A DNA stretch of 25,276 nucleotides, from assembly GCA_964496575.1 (NCBI GenBank), contig CAZCAC010000129.1, positions 1 to 25,276 of the forward strand. The letters run 5' to 3'. Position numbers and translations under genes: made by a program. Each line of letters opens with the position of its first letter. The first letter of the stretch is position 1. Below, piece after piece: positions 14,226 to 22,815 of the stretch. A model generated the notes under the pieces. The model saw only the letters and a list, made by a program, of their open reading frames with translations. It ran no database searches and was not told the origin of the DNA. Source of the stretch: CAZCAC01 sp964496575. Its GTDB lineage: Bacteria; Planctomycetota; UBA1135; GCA-002686595.

Positions 14226-14280
14226 ACAGCTGTGTGCCGCGAAGCGTTAACCTGAGGTCCCCGAGAACGGAGACACCATC

Positions 14281-17200
14281 GTGTACAGAATCGCCTCATT
14301 CGCCCTCCTCTTCCCGCTCATCGCTTCCGCCTCCGCCCAGGTTCCGCCGGAAGCGGCGCGCTGGGCCGTCGAGCCGCACGCCTGGACCAGCAGCGAGGTC
14401 TTCATGGAAGCGGTCCCGGTCGAGTGGCCGGGGGGCGTTCAGTACTGCTTCGAGATCATGGACGGGCCCGGGCGCGACAGCGGCTGGCAGGAGGAGCCGT
14501 TCTACGTCGACTTCGGCCTCGAGCCGCTGACCGACTACACCTACCGGATTCGCCTGCGCCAGAAGTTGACGGGCGAGGAGCTCGAAGCTTCCGGCGAGGT
14601 CACCGTGCGCACTCGCGCCGCGGTGCCGGGGGAGGGCACCGACTCCCGGCACGTCGCCGCGATCGATCGAGCCATCGCCGCCGGCGAGCTCGAACTGATC
14701 CCGCTGATGATCCACGGCGACAAGGACGACCGGATCAACATCGTGGTGATCAACCGCTGGGAGGAGGGACAGCGCGAACCCTACAACACCCCCGAGCGTC
14801 GCGAGGAGTTCCTCGAGGACGCGCGTCACGTGCTGCGCGCCTTCGAGGCCGGCGGCGAGGACGCGATCGATCCCTATCCCGCATACCGCGAGTTCTTCAA
14901 CGTCTGGGCGGTCTGGTGGCCGGGGATGCCGCCGTGGAAGCCCGACGATCGCGAGAGCGGGATGCACTGGGCCGACTACAACGAGATTCGCGCGCGCTTC
15001 TTCCTGCCCTGGCAGGTCGAGGGGAAGGGCTGGGTGACGCACCTCGCGATGTTCAACGGCAGCGGCGGCGGTGGCGGCGCGGGCCGGCGCCTCGACGAGC
15101 GCGTCGGCGACGCGATGATCGTCGGTAACGAGATCACCTCGTTCATCCACGAGTTCAACCACACCGCACCGGGGATCCCCGACGAGTACACCTCGTCCGG
15201 GATGTGGGGGCGTGGCGGCGAGGGTTCGACGGCGACGAACGAGTACCGGTGCGACTTCATCAAGTGGCGCGCGTGGATCGAGGACGACGTGCCCGTGCCG
15301 ACGCCCTACTCGCGCGAGTACCTGGACGTCACCGGCGCCTTCGAGGGCGGCATCCACCGAATGGCCCACCTCTTCCGGCCGACGGCGCGCGGCTGCCTCA
15401 TGGGCGCGGGGAGCTTCGCCGGCGACGGCGACGAGATGTGCGTCGTCTGCCGGCAGCAGGCCGCGCAGCGCTTCTACCGCTGGATCGATCCGATCGAGGA
15501 GGCGACACCGTCGCGGAGCGAGCTGCGGATCGACGGGCCGACGACGCTCGAGTTCTCGGTCGAGCGGGTGACGCCGGAGCCGGACACGCAGCGGACCGAG
15601 TGGCGGCTCAACGAGAAGGTGATCGCGGAGGGGGTGGATCGGGTCGAGGTCGAGCTCGGCGCGATCGCGGAGTACGAGCTCACCTTCGCGCTGGTCGACG
15701 AGACGCCCTTCGTGCGTCCCGACCCGCCGTTCGCGCGGTGGCCGCGGGCGGAGCGCAGCTGGAAGATCATCAACTCGCAACCCACCTCGGAAGCGAAGCC
15801 GCTGACCGTGCTGGTGACGCCGCGCCAGCCCGGCTTCGCCGGGATCGACAGCGGCTCGGTGCTCGCCGCCGGGGTGGGGGGGGTGACGCCGTACGAGTAC
15901 CGCTGGAACGACGGCTCGACGAGCCGGGGGCTCGAGCACCTCGACGAAGGGACCTACACGGTGACCGTCATCGACGCCGAGCTGCGGCACGCGACAGGAA
16001 GCGCGACGATCGTGCGCAGCCTGAACGCGAAGCCCGAGCTGGTCAGCGAGTGGACGGAGAACGGCTGGTGTCTCAGGCTGGCGGGGGTCGACCGCGAGAC
16101 GGCGAGCTGGTGGTGGGACAACGACCAGCGCAACGTCGCCAGGCGCGAGGGGCTCGGCGACCGCGTCTACACCTGCACGGTGAGCTGCGGCGGCGATCAG
16201 AACGTCCTGATGGTGCGGCTGCGGGCGCCGGAGAAGGTGCTCGCCGCGGAGGTGGTGCGGGTCCTGCCTTCGACCGGAGGGCGCAACGATGGCCTGGCGC
16301 GGCTCGCCGTGAGCGGCGGCGACCCGCCGTACACCTACGAGTGGTCCGACGGCGAGCTCGCCTACGGACCGGAACGCCCGTTCCTCGCTCCCGGCGAGTA
16401 CGAGATCGTCGTACGCGACGCGAACCGCAGCCGCGTCGAGCTGCAGCTCTCGATCGGTTCCGAGCCGGACTTCGAGCTGGGCGCGCTCACCTTCGTAGCG
16501 ACCGAGAATGGCGCGGTGCGCATCGCCCGTGCTTCCGAGGAGCTGGAGTACCTCTGGTACGCGGAGGATCACCCGCCCCACCTGCCGCGCTATCCGCACG
16601 GGACCTACGCCGGTTTCTTCACCGCCGCCAGCGGCCGGCGCTGCGAAGCCGACGCGTTCGTCATCCAGAACAAGGCGGGGCTCTTCGTCGACGAGCGCGC
16701 GGAGCGCAATGACCACGGGCACTGGATCCACCTCGAGGCCTGGGTCGATGGGCGCGAGGCCGAACCGCTGGTCGTCGAGGTGAATACGAAGCAGGAAGGG
16801 CCGCGCGCGCTCGAGCTGGTCGTCGAGAATCAGGAGCACGACGAGACGAGCTGGAACGGCGGTGTGCACGACGGGAAGCTGCGACTCGAGGGCGAAGGCG
16901 CGAACGGCGGGGTCTTCGAGCTGGCCTTCGCGAGTTTCCCCGAGGAGCCGGATCAGCCGCTCCACGTCGGGCGTGAATTCACGCCCGCGAAGGGTGGGAA
17001 CTACTTCGTCGCCGGCCGGCGCGTGGATACGGGTGCGCTGAGCCGGAACCGCCGCGGCGTCGCGATCACCAGGGGGCCGGCGCCGGAACCGCGCGGGGTC
17101 CTGGCCCCCGATGTGGTGACCAGCGCGAAGCTGCTCTTGTGGCTCGACGCCAGCGACGTCGACGCGGACGGGGTCACCGACGACCCGCCGCCTCGCCGCG

Positions 17201-17730
17201 GCGCGGTGATCGGCTGGCAGGGCAAGGCCGCTGGCGCCTCTTGCCGCGACTTCGTCTTCTACCAGCCGAACGTCCAGAATGGACTGGGCGTCGCCAGCTG
17301 GGAGACGATCTGGATCCAGTCCCTGGCCGCGGAGGTGAGCGGCTACCAGACGGTCTTCATGGTGCGCCGCGAGCACGACCTCTCGTCGGTGAAGACCTCC
17401 CCGTGGAGAGGTCTGAACGACCTGATCGGCGTCGGCGAGTACGGCGGTTCGTTGATGTGTGCGGAGGTCACCGACGCGATTCGCGGCGGCGCGGCCTATC
17501 TCGACGGCGCGAAGGTGGATCCCTTCACCACGCCGATGCCGAGCGGGTTCTACCAGGCGACCTACGTCCTCGACGCGCCGGTCGGGCGTCGTCTCGGCAG
17601 CACGACGGGGCACTGGGAGGGTGCGCTGGCGGAGTGTCTCCTCTACGACGGCGAGCTCACCGACGAGGAGCGGCGAGGCGTCGAGGAGTACTTGCGGCGA
17701 AAGTGGTTGTCCGCTGTGCACGTGCCGTGA
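14281..17730 (+). CDS. Secreted M64-type metallopeptidase with SprB-like repeats
   Basis: A 1149-residue exported protein starting at GTG 14281 (CGGAG 8 nt upstream) with a signal peptide (SFALLFPLIASASAQ). Residues about 28-115 are a beta-rich domain. The catalytic region (about 135-410) has HEFNHTAPGIPDEY at 290-303, matching the peptidase M64 pattern HExxHxxxGxxDE: zinc ligands His290 and His294, catalytic Glu291. Two SprB-like repeats follow (about 521-580, PYEYRWNDGST...GTYTVTVIDA; about 662-727, PYTYEWSDGE...GEYEIVVRDA). The C-terminus (about 950-1149, LLLWLDASDVDADGVTDD to LTDEERRGVEEYLRRKW) looks like a LamG/concanavalin-like domain. It probably degrades extracellular protein or glycoprotein; the substrate is unknown. 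Its stop overlaps the next gene's GTG. Confidence 0.85.
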   Translation: MYRIASFALLFPLIASASAQVPPEAARWAVEPHAWTSSEVFMEAVPVEWPGGVQYCFEIMDGPGRDSGWQEEPFYVDFGLEPLTDYTYRIRLRQKLTGEELEASGEVTVRTRAAVPGEGTDSRHVAAIDRAIAAGELELIPLMIHGDKDDRINIVVINRWEEGQREPYNTPERREEFLEDARHVLRAFEAGGEDAIDPYPAYREFFNVWAVWWPGMPPWKPDDRESGMHWADYNEIRARFFLPWQVEGKGWVTHLAMFNGSGGGGGAGRRLDERVGDAMIVGNEITSFIHEFNHTAPGIPDEYTSSGMWGRGGEGSTATNEYRCDFIKWRAWIEDDVPVPTPYSREYLDVTGAFEGGIHRMAHLFRPTARGCLMGAGSFAGDGDEMCVVCRQQAAQRFYRWIDPIEEATPSRSELRIDGPTTLEFSVERVTPEPDTQRTEWRLNEKVIAEGVDRVEVELGAIAEYELTFALVDETPFVRPDPPFARWPRAERSWKIINSQPTSEAKPLTVLVTPRQPGFAGIDSGSVLAAGVGGVTPYEYRWNDGSTSRGLEHLDEGTYTVTVIDAELRHATGSATIVRSLNAKPELVSEWTENGWCLRLAGVDRETASWWWDNDQRNVARREGLGDRVYTCTVSCGGDQNVLMVRLRAPEKVLAAEVVRVLPSTGGRNDGLARLAVSGGDPPYTYEWSDGELAYGPERPFLAPGEYEIVVRDANRSRVELQLSIGSEPDFELGALTFVATENGAVRIARASEELEYLWYAEDHPPHLPRYPHGTYAGFFTAASGRRCEADAFVIQNKAGLFVDERAERNDHGHWIHLEAWVDGREAEPLVVEVNTKQEGPRALELVVENQEHDETSWNGGVHDGKLRLEGEGANGGVFELAFASFPEEPDQPLHVGREFTPAKGGNYFVAGRRVDTGALSRNRRGVAITRGPAPEPRGVLAPDVVTSAKLLLWLDASDVDADGVTDDPPPRRGAVIGWQGKAAGASCRDFVFYQPNVQNGLGVASWETIWIQSLAAEVSGYQTVFMVRREHDLSSVKTSPWRGLNDLIGVGEYGGSLMCAEVTDAIRGGAAYLDGAKVDPFTTPMPSGFYQATYVLDAPVGRRLGSTTGHWEGALAECLLYDGELTDEERRGVEEYLRRKWLSAVHVP

Positions 17731-18635
17731 GACGCAACCGACCGAGCTACACCGCCCTGAAGGTGGCCCGCGGGGTGATCTGGATGGAGGGCGATCCCGC
17801 CTACGCCGCGCTCCTGCCCGACGGCGCGGCGGAGTGCACGCGGGAGCTCCTCACCGCCGCCGGCCTGCACAAGCGCTGGCACGAGCGTCTGTTCCGCATG
17901 CGCTGGCATCGACGCCTCGTGACCCGGCTCACGGACCGGATGGCGCCGGGCCAGCTGGAGATCGTGGGTCTGCGCAAACGTCTGGTCGAGGACGAGGTGC
18001 GGGCCGCCATCGCGGACGGCATAACCCAGGTGCTCATCGTCGGCGCGGGTTACGACACGCTGACCCTGCGCCTGGGGCCGGAGTACGAGCAGGCCTCGTT
18101 CTTCGAGCTGGATCACCCGGCGACGCAGCGCAAGAAGAACGAGGCGATCGAGCGCATCGCCGGCGGCGTGCCTCGTCCCAACCTGCACATGGTCCCCGCC
18201 GATCTCTCGCGGGAGAAGCTCGGCGAAGTGTTGCGGAGCACCGGCGCGTGGTCGCCGGGCAAGGACTCGATCGTCGTGGCGGAAGGGGTGCTGATGTACC
18301 TCGACGAGGCCGATGTCGTGAAGTTCTTCGAGGAGCTGCGGCGCTGCACCGGACCCGGGACGCGGGTGATCTTCAGTCACCTTCGCGCGGACTCGAAGGG
18401 TCGCCCCGAGCTCGGGCGCTGGGCCTGGTCGACGCGCGCGGGGCTGCGCGTGATGGGGGAGTCGATCCGCTGGGCGATCGCCGAGCTCGATCCGTTCCTG
18501 GCCGCCAACGGGCTACGGCGACTGCCGCCGGCGGAGCGAGCCGACCTGATCGCGCGCTACCGGCACCTCCTCGGGGAGCGCGAGGTGTCGGAGGGAATCG
18601 AGGCGTACGCCGTCGTCGAGCTCGGCAGCGGGTAG
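17727..18635 (+). CDS. Leucine carboxyl methyltransferase-family SAM-dependent enzyme
   Basis: A 302-residue class I methyltransferase of the LCM/PPM1 family. The SAM-binding glycine loop is VLIVGAGYDTLTLRL (about 96-110), the acidic second strand FFELDHPATQRKK (about 126-138), and the family motif VVAEGVLMYLDEAD lies at about 185-198. Bacterial members act on carboxyl groups or on polyketide-type small molecules; the substrate here is unknown. The start GTG 17727 overlaps the peptidase stop (GTGA), and no separate Shine-Dalgarno is seen, so translation is probably coupled. No signal peptide. The ABC exporter genes follow 11 nt later, so this may be a unit that makes and exports a modified compound, an inference from gene order only. 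Confidence 0.85.
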   Translation: MRRNRPSYTALKVARGVIWMEGDPAYAALLPDGAAECTRELLTAAGLHKRWHERLFRMRWHRRLVTRLTDRMAPGQLEIVGLRKRLVEDEVRAAIADGITQVLIVGAGYDTLTLRLGPEYEQASFFELDHPATQRKKNEAIERIAGGVPRPNLHMVPADLSREKLGEVLRSTGAWSPGKDSIVVAEGVLMYLDEADVVKFFEELRRCTGPGTRVIFSHLRADSKGRPELGRWAWSTRAGLRVMGESIRWAIAELDPFLAANGLRRLPPAERADLIARYRHLLGEREVSEGIEAYAVVELGSG

Positions 18636-18646
18636 ACTCGTCGGCC

Positions 18647-19591
18647 GTGTCCACCCCGTCCGGACCCGCCATTCGCTGCACAGACCTGAGGAAGAGCTAC
18701 GACGACGTCGTCGCCGTGGATGGGCTGGACCTCCTGGTCGAGCGCGGGACCTGCCTCGCGCTCCTCGGCCCGAACGGTGCGGGCAAGACCACGACCATCG
18801 AGATCCTCGAGGGACTGGGGACCGCCGATTCCGGCGAGGTGCGCGTGCTCGGCCTCGACTGGCGTACGGACGCCCGCGAGATCCGAACTCGCATCGGGGC
18901 TCAACTCCAGGAGACCCAGTTCCAGGACAAGGTCACCGTGTTCGAGGTGCTGCGCCTCTTCCGGAGCTTCTACGAGAAGGGACGGGCACCGGAGGAGGTG
19001 ATCGAGCTCGTCGAGCTGGGCGAGAAGGCGAAGACTCAAACCGTCAAGCTGTCGGGTGGGCAGCGCCAGCGCCTCGCCCTCGGTTGCGCGCTGGTCAATC
19101 GCCCCGACCTCCTGTTCCTCGACGAGCCGACGACCGGCCTCGATCCGCAGGCGCGCCGCCACGTGTGGGAGGTCGTCGAGACGATCAAGCGCGAGGGGGG
19201 TACGGTGCTCCTGACCACGCACTACATGGAGGAGGCCGAACGCCTGGCGGACGAGGTGGTGATCATCGATCACGGCCGTTCGATCGCGGAGGGCTCGCCG
19301 CGCGAGCTGGTGCGCTCCCTCGACGCGGAGAGCATCGTCGAGTACTCGCTGGCGGAGAATGGCCACGAGGGGCCCGCCGTGGAGGTGCTCGAGGCGCTGC
19401 CCGGAGTCCACACCGTCCGACGCGTGAACGAGCTGGTCTCGCTGGCGGTGGCCAGCACCTCCCAGGCATTGCCCGCGCTGCTCGAGCTTCTCGCCCGGCA
19501 GGGCTGCATCCTCGACGACCTGAACACTCACCGCCCCACCCTCGAGGACGTCTTCGTCGCTCACACCGGCCGCCACCTTCGCGATGAGTAA
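18647..19591 (+). CDS. ABC-2 type exporter ATP-binding protein
   Basis: A 314-residue ATPase of the DrrA/CcmA-like class. Walker A GPNGAGKTTT, Q-loop in GAQLQETQF, signature LSGGQRQRLALG, Walker B LLFLDEPTTGLDP and H-loop TTHYMEEAE are all intact. The C-terminal ~90 residues form the regulatory extension common in this class, ending in PTLEDVFVAHTGR. Start GTG 18647 lies 11 nt after the methyltransferase stop; no strong Shine-Dalgarno. The 3' end overlaps the permease start by 8 nt, so the two make one transporter. Confidence 0.94.
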   Translation: MSTPSGPAIRCTDLRKSYDDVVAVDGLDLLVERGTCLALLGPNGAGKTTTIEILEGLGTADSGEVRVLGLDWRTDAREIRTRIGAQLQETQFQDKVTVFEVLRLFRSFYEKGRAPEEVIELVELGEKAKTQTVKLSGGQRQRLALGCALVNRPDLLFLDEPTTGLDPQARRHVWEVVETIKREGGTVLLTTHYMEEAERLADEVVIIDHGRSIAEGSPRELVRSLDAESIVEYSLAENGHEGPAVEVLEALPGVHTVRRVNELVSLAVASTSQALPALLELLARQGCILDDLNTHRPTLEDVFVAHTGRHLRDE

Positions 19592-20630
19592 CCGCCGACC
19601 CCGTCAGATCGTCGAGCTCACGCGCATCCGGCTCCTGGAGTTCCTGCGCGAGCCGGAGATCATCTTCTGGGTCTTCATCTTCCCGGTCATCCTCGCCGTG
19701 GCGCTGGGGATCGCCTTCCGCAGCGGGGGGGAGAAGGTGCTGAAGGTCGGGGTGCTGGGCGACGCGGAAGCCGCGGAAACATTGCGAGTACCGCTCGAAG
19801 AAGCGGAGGGGCTCGAGCCGATCGTCTTCGAGGACGAGGAATCGGCGAGGCGCGCGCTGGTATCCGGCGAGGTGCCGTTGCTCGTCGAGCCGGGCGAGCC
19901 GCTCGCGTACCACTTCGATCCCGACCGCCCGGAGAGCCGCCTCGCGCGCCTCGAGGTGGACGCGGTGATGCAGGCGGCGGCGGGGCGGACCGATCCGCGC
20001 GCGGTGGAGGATCGCGAGGTGACCGAGCGCGGGGCGCGCTACATCGACTTCCTGATTCCCGGTCTGCTCGGCATGAACATCATGGGCACGGGGATCTGGG
20101 GGATCGGCTTCGCCCTGGTGCAGACGCGGCAGCGGAAGCTCTTGAAGCTCTTGCTGGTGACGCCGATGAGGCGGCCGCTCTTCCTCCTGTCGTACATCCT
20201 TTCGCGGCTGGTGTTCCTGGTACTGGAGGTGGCCATCCTGGTGCTCTTCGCGGCGCTGGTCTTCGACGTCCCGCTGCGCGGCTCGCTGATCACCTTCTCG
20301 CTGTTCAGCACCCTGGGCGCGATGAGCTTCGCGGGGCTCGGCCTCCTGCTCGCCTCGCGGGCGAAGACGGTGGAGGGGGTCTCGGGGCTGATGAACCTGG
20401 CGATGATGCCGATGTGGCTGCTCTCGGGCGTCTTCTTCTCCTACAAGAACTTCCCCGACGCGATCCATCCGGTGTGCCAGGCGCTGCCGCTGACGGCGCT
20501 GAACGACGCGCTGCGCGGGATCATGCTGGAGGGGACCTCGATCCTGCAGCTGGGGCCGCAGCTCGGAATCGTGACGGGGTGGGGGGTGCTCTGCTTCCTG
20601 CTCGCGCTCAAGCTGTTCAGGTGGAACTGA
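19584..20630 (+). CDS. ABC-2 type exporter permease
   Basis: A 348-residue membrane protein with the ABC2 layout: one N-terminal helix (about 27-44, IIFWVFIFPVILAVALGI), an extracytoplasmic domain (about 50-150) and five C-terminal helices. The linker RKLLKLLLVTPMRR and the helix LMNLAMMPMWLLSGVFF are typical of this class. The partner ATPase gene overlaps by 8 nt. The substrate is unknown. No convincing terminator lies in the 39 nt to the convergent gene ending at 20670. Confidence 0.92.
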   Translation: MSNRRPRQIVELTRIRLLEFLREPEIIFWVFIFPVILAVALGIAFRSGGEKVLKVGVLGDAEAAETLRVPLEEAEGLEPIVFEDEESARRALVSGEVPLLVEPGEPLAYHFDPDRPESRLARLEVDAVMQAAAGRTDPRAVEDREVTERGARYIDFLIPGLLGMNIMGTGIWGIGFALVQTRQRKLLKLLLVTPMRRPLFLLSYILSRLVFLVLEVAILVLFAALVFDVPLRGSLITFSLFSTLGAMSFAGLGLLLASRAKTVEGVSGLMNLAMMPMWLLSGVFFSYKNFPDAIHPVCQALPLTALNDALRGIMLEGTSILQLGPQLGIVTGWGVLCFLLALKLFRWN

Positions 20631-20669
20631 CCCCGGTCGGCCGATACCCGACGCGACCCTTCGCGAGGA

Positions 20670-21020
20670 TCACCGCCCTCCCTTCGCCGGGACTCGGATC
20701 TTGTCTCCCGTGTAGACCAACACGTTGGCGGATGTATCGCCGGTGTCGATCATGTGCTGCACGTCGATGGTCAGGGTCATCGACTGCGCACTTCCTGCCC
20801 GGCGCAGCTCCACCCGACCGAGATTGCAGCTCCCCTCGAGCGGCCTCGCGTTGTTCACGGCATCCAGGATGGTGAGGTCGGTCTTCCAGGGGAATCTGCC
20901 CGCGATCGCGACGGCGCCTTCCACGGTGTAGACGGGGCCCTTGGCGATCTCGCCGCCTCCGCGGCAGGCGACGAGGGTACCGATCGACAGCATGAAGAGG
21001 GCCAGGATCCAGTTCTTCAT
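20670..21020 (-). CDS. Small SLBB-domain lipoprotein
   Basis: A 116-residue protein with a lipoprotein signal (ALFMLSIGTLVAC, lipobox LVAC) followed by one soluble-ligand-binding beta-grasp (SLBB) domain: VYTVEGAVAIAGRFPW, LTILDAVNNA, and the ending NVLVYTGDKIRVPAKG. SLBB domains are normally found in Wza-type polysaccharide export proteins and in competence and cobalamin-binding proteins. Here the domain stands alone, without the export-barrel region. ATG 21020 is chosen because it begins the signal peptide; the frame is open upstream to 21086. It lies 107 nt after the HTH-like gene on the same strand. Confidence 0.75.
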   Translation of the reverse strand: MKNWILALFMLSIGTLVACRGGGEIAKGPVYTVEGAVAIAGRFPWKTDLTILDAVNNARPLEGSCNLGRVELRRAGSAQSMTLTIDVQHMIDTGDTSANVLVYTGDKIRVPAKGGR

Positions 21021-21127
21021 CTTTCGTTCTCGTGAGGTCGGGGTGCGAAGAACGGGAAGGTACTCGGCCGCGTTCTCATTTGCCACTCTCGCGGCGTCCC
21101 GCGGCTTCGGGGAGCCCTCGTGCCGCC

Positions 21128-22375
21128 TCAGTCCTCGATACCCCGCCCGAGCAGGATGCAGAACTGGGAGCTGTAGGGGGGGAAGTCGACCTGCAGGCGC
21201 CAGCTGCAGAATCGATTCGAGTCCCAGCCCAGCTTCTCGAACGAGTGCCTGAGAACCTCAACGTAGCGGGGGAACGCGGGGATGTGCAGCGAGTCGATCC
21301 CCGCGCTGTGGATCTCCAGGGTCTCGGGGATCGGCTCGAGGTCGGGGGCCCGGGAAGGATCCCCCGGCGCGACCGGACCGCGGGGGATCAGCGAGTACAC
21401 GAGCAGCTCGGTACGGCCGCTGGGTACGACGTCCTCGTGGATCAAGAGGTCGAGGTTCAGCTTCTTGCTGGGGATGGTCGTGATCAGGAACGCGGTGACC
21501 GGATCGGAGACCGAGCGTGCTCGCCGATACACCTCGGCGAGGACGAGATCCGCCTTGGCGTCGGGGAGGAGCTCCGTTCGGCCGAGCATGTGGATCACGT
21601 CCTGTCCGTACTGGACCGTCTCGATGGGAACGGGGTCGCCCTCGCAGAACTCGTCGAGCCGGGCCGTGTGCAGGCCGTTGAGGATGGAGCTCCCGTCGAG
21701 CGTCTCCGGGACGAGGCGCTGCGTGGCGGGCGTGTCCTCCTTCTCCTGACGGCGAGTGCCGAAGTAGGCCGTGGCCGTCTCGTTCGTCCGCTGGATGCCG
21801 ATCTCGCTCGCGATCCGGAGCACGTCGAGCCGGCCCTCGTCCTCCGAGCGGTGCATGGCGATGCACGAGGAGCTGAGCGCGGAGGAGACGCCCTTCAATT
21901 CCGCGAACGCCTTGAACGCCGACTGGCGACGGCTGAGCACGAATTGCTTGCGGGTTCGGGGTTGCCAGTTGGAGAGAACGGCGTCGAGCTTGCGGCGGCT
22001 GCCGCCCGACTCCCGGATGAAGTCGTCGAACGCGTCGACGGCCGCCCGCGCCTTCTTGACCGACCGCGCGGGCGCGCCGGACTTGGCGATCGCTCGGATG
22101 AAGCGCTTGAGGGGGACGGGGCCGGGGACGCCCTGGAGGAGATCGATCGGACTCGACTCGGCGATGGCGCGGATCATGCGACTCGCCGTGCCCACGGTGA
22201 GGTCGTAGCGCTCGGCGAGCAGCTTCGGACCCAGCGGCGCCCCGGGGATCCTGGCCAGGAGCTCCCGGAACGACTCCGCGAGCTGGGCGCCCACCGAATC
22301 CGCTCGCGCGCGGATTCTCTCGGTCCCCCCTTCAGGGGAGAGTAGCGACGGTCGAGGGGTGTTGGTCTTCGGCAT
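21128..22375 (-). CDS. HTH-like protein, paralogue of the 59-1366 gene
   Basis: A 415-residue paralogue of the protein at 59-1366 with the same layout: an HTH-like N-terminal region (LAERYDLTVGTASRMIRAI at about 62-80), a helical middle with SRRQSAFKAFAELKGVSSALSS, a short linker, and a C-terminal domain with ADLVLAEVYRR, LDLLIHEDVVPSG and a final ILLGRGIED. ATG 22375 is preferred because homology begins just after it and the same CCAGCC precedes both starts; the frame is open upstream to 22579 but that part is low-complexity Arg/Pro. It diverges from a CPCGN-module secreted gene, exactly as its paralogue does. A regulator role is inferred; the C-terminal domain is not one I recognise. Confidence 0.75.
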   Translation of the reverse strand: MPKTNTPRPSLLSPEGGTERIRARADSVGAQLAESFRELLARIPGAPLGPKLLAERYDLTVGTASRMIRAIAESSPIDLLQGVPGPVPLKRFIRAIAKSGAPARSVKKARAAVDAFDDFIRESGGSRRKLDAVLSNWQPRTRKQFVLSRRQSAFKAFAELKGVSSALSSSCIAMHRSEDEGRLDVLRIASEIGIQRTNETATAYFGTRRQEKEDTPATQRLVPETLDGSSILNGLHTARLDEFCEGDPVPIETVQYGQDVIHMLGRTELLPDAKADLVLAEVYRRARSVSDPVTAFLITTIPSKKLNLDLLIHEDVVPSGRTELLVYSLIPRGPVAPGDPSRAPDLEPIPETLEIHSAGIDSLHIPAFPRYVEVLRHSFEKLGWDSNRFCSWRLQVDFPPYSSQFCILLGRGIED

Positions 22376-22629
22376 GGCTGGTGAGCTCGGGGTGAGGCGC
22401 CGCGGTCTGGTCGGGGGAGAGAACGCCCGCCTCGTCGTCAGCAGTCGACGGTACCTCCCGCGCCGGGGCGAGCGAAGGAGGATCCGGGGAAGCTCGTTCC
22501 CCGCAGGGTACCGTCGCAGGATGATTCTGCATCTGATGAGGGACAGGAAGGGCCTTTCTCGAGTCGGAGTGACGCGCAAGCGGCTGTTGAAAAACGACTT
22601 ATGCCCAGTCTAGGAGAGAGTTGCGGTAG

Positions 22630-22640
22630 TTGCCAGGCAA
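22630..22640. promoter_or_regulatory. Candidate operator palindrome TTGCCAGGCAA
   Basis: A perfect dyad centred on 22635. It matches the 1438-1448 palindrome as TTNCCAGGNAA and sits at the same distance (29 versus 30 nt) from the following GATCTC. The parallel position upstream of a paralogous gene pair supports regulation by the HTH-like proteins. Confidence 0.5.
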
Positions 22641-22663
22641 TTGCTCAAAAATCATTGAGGAAT

Positions 22664-22691
22664 GATCTCACAAGGTCCCGGGATCTGCTAC
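22664..22691 (+). promoter_or_regulatory. Candidate promoter, GATCTC-16-TGCTAC
   Basis: GATCTC (22664-22669) and TGCTAC (22686-22691) with a 16-nt spacer match the element at 1473-1501. The ATCATT/AATGAT dyad at 22651-22666 overlaps the first box. Transcription would begin near 22698, leaving a leader of about 118 nt before ATG 22816. Confidence 0.5.
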
Positions 22692-22815
22692 GGTTCGAGA
22701 AGGTCACCGGGAGCAAGCCTCCCGGACCCCCTGCAGCCACCGCTGCTCCAGAACCCGACCTTCACCACCTCACGGACCGAACGAGAAGCAGACCCTCACC
22801 ATCGAGAGGCGACTC

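Larger units (their letters stand above)
22376..22815. other. Divergent intergenic region between HTH-like and lectin genes
   Basis: No coding potential seen in this 440 bp. It holds the TTGCCAGGCAA palindrome (22630-22640), a second perfect dyad ATCATT-GAGG-AATGAT (22651-22666), and the GATCTC/TGCTAC promoter-like pair. The stretch at 22581-22595 (CGGCTGTTGAAAAAC) resembles terminal repeats of some insertion sequences but has no partner. Confidence 0.6.

Noticed and set aside
14219..14232. Hairpin CAGCTG-AA-CAGCTG after napH as a terminator
   Set aside because: A two-nucleotide loop is not viable and no U-tract follows; CAGCTG is palindromic in itself.
14296..17721. Minus-strand open frame of about 1141 codons opposite the peptidase gene
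   Set aside because: Same cause: it mirrors the plus-strand gene almost exactly, lacks motifs and is Arg/Val/Asp-rich.
22581..22600. Insertion-sequence terminal repeat (CGGCTGTTGAAAAAC)
   Set aside because: No matching inverted end, transposase or target duplication in the window; a short chance match is as likely.
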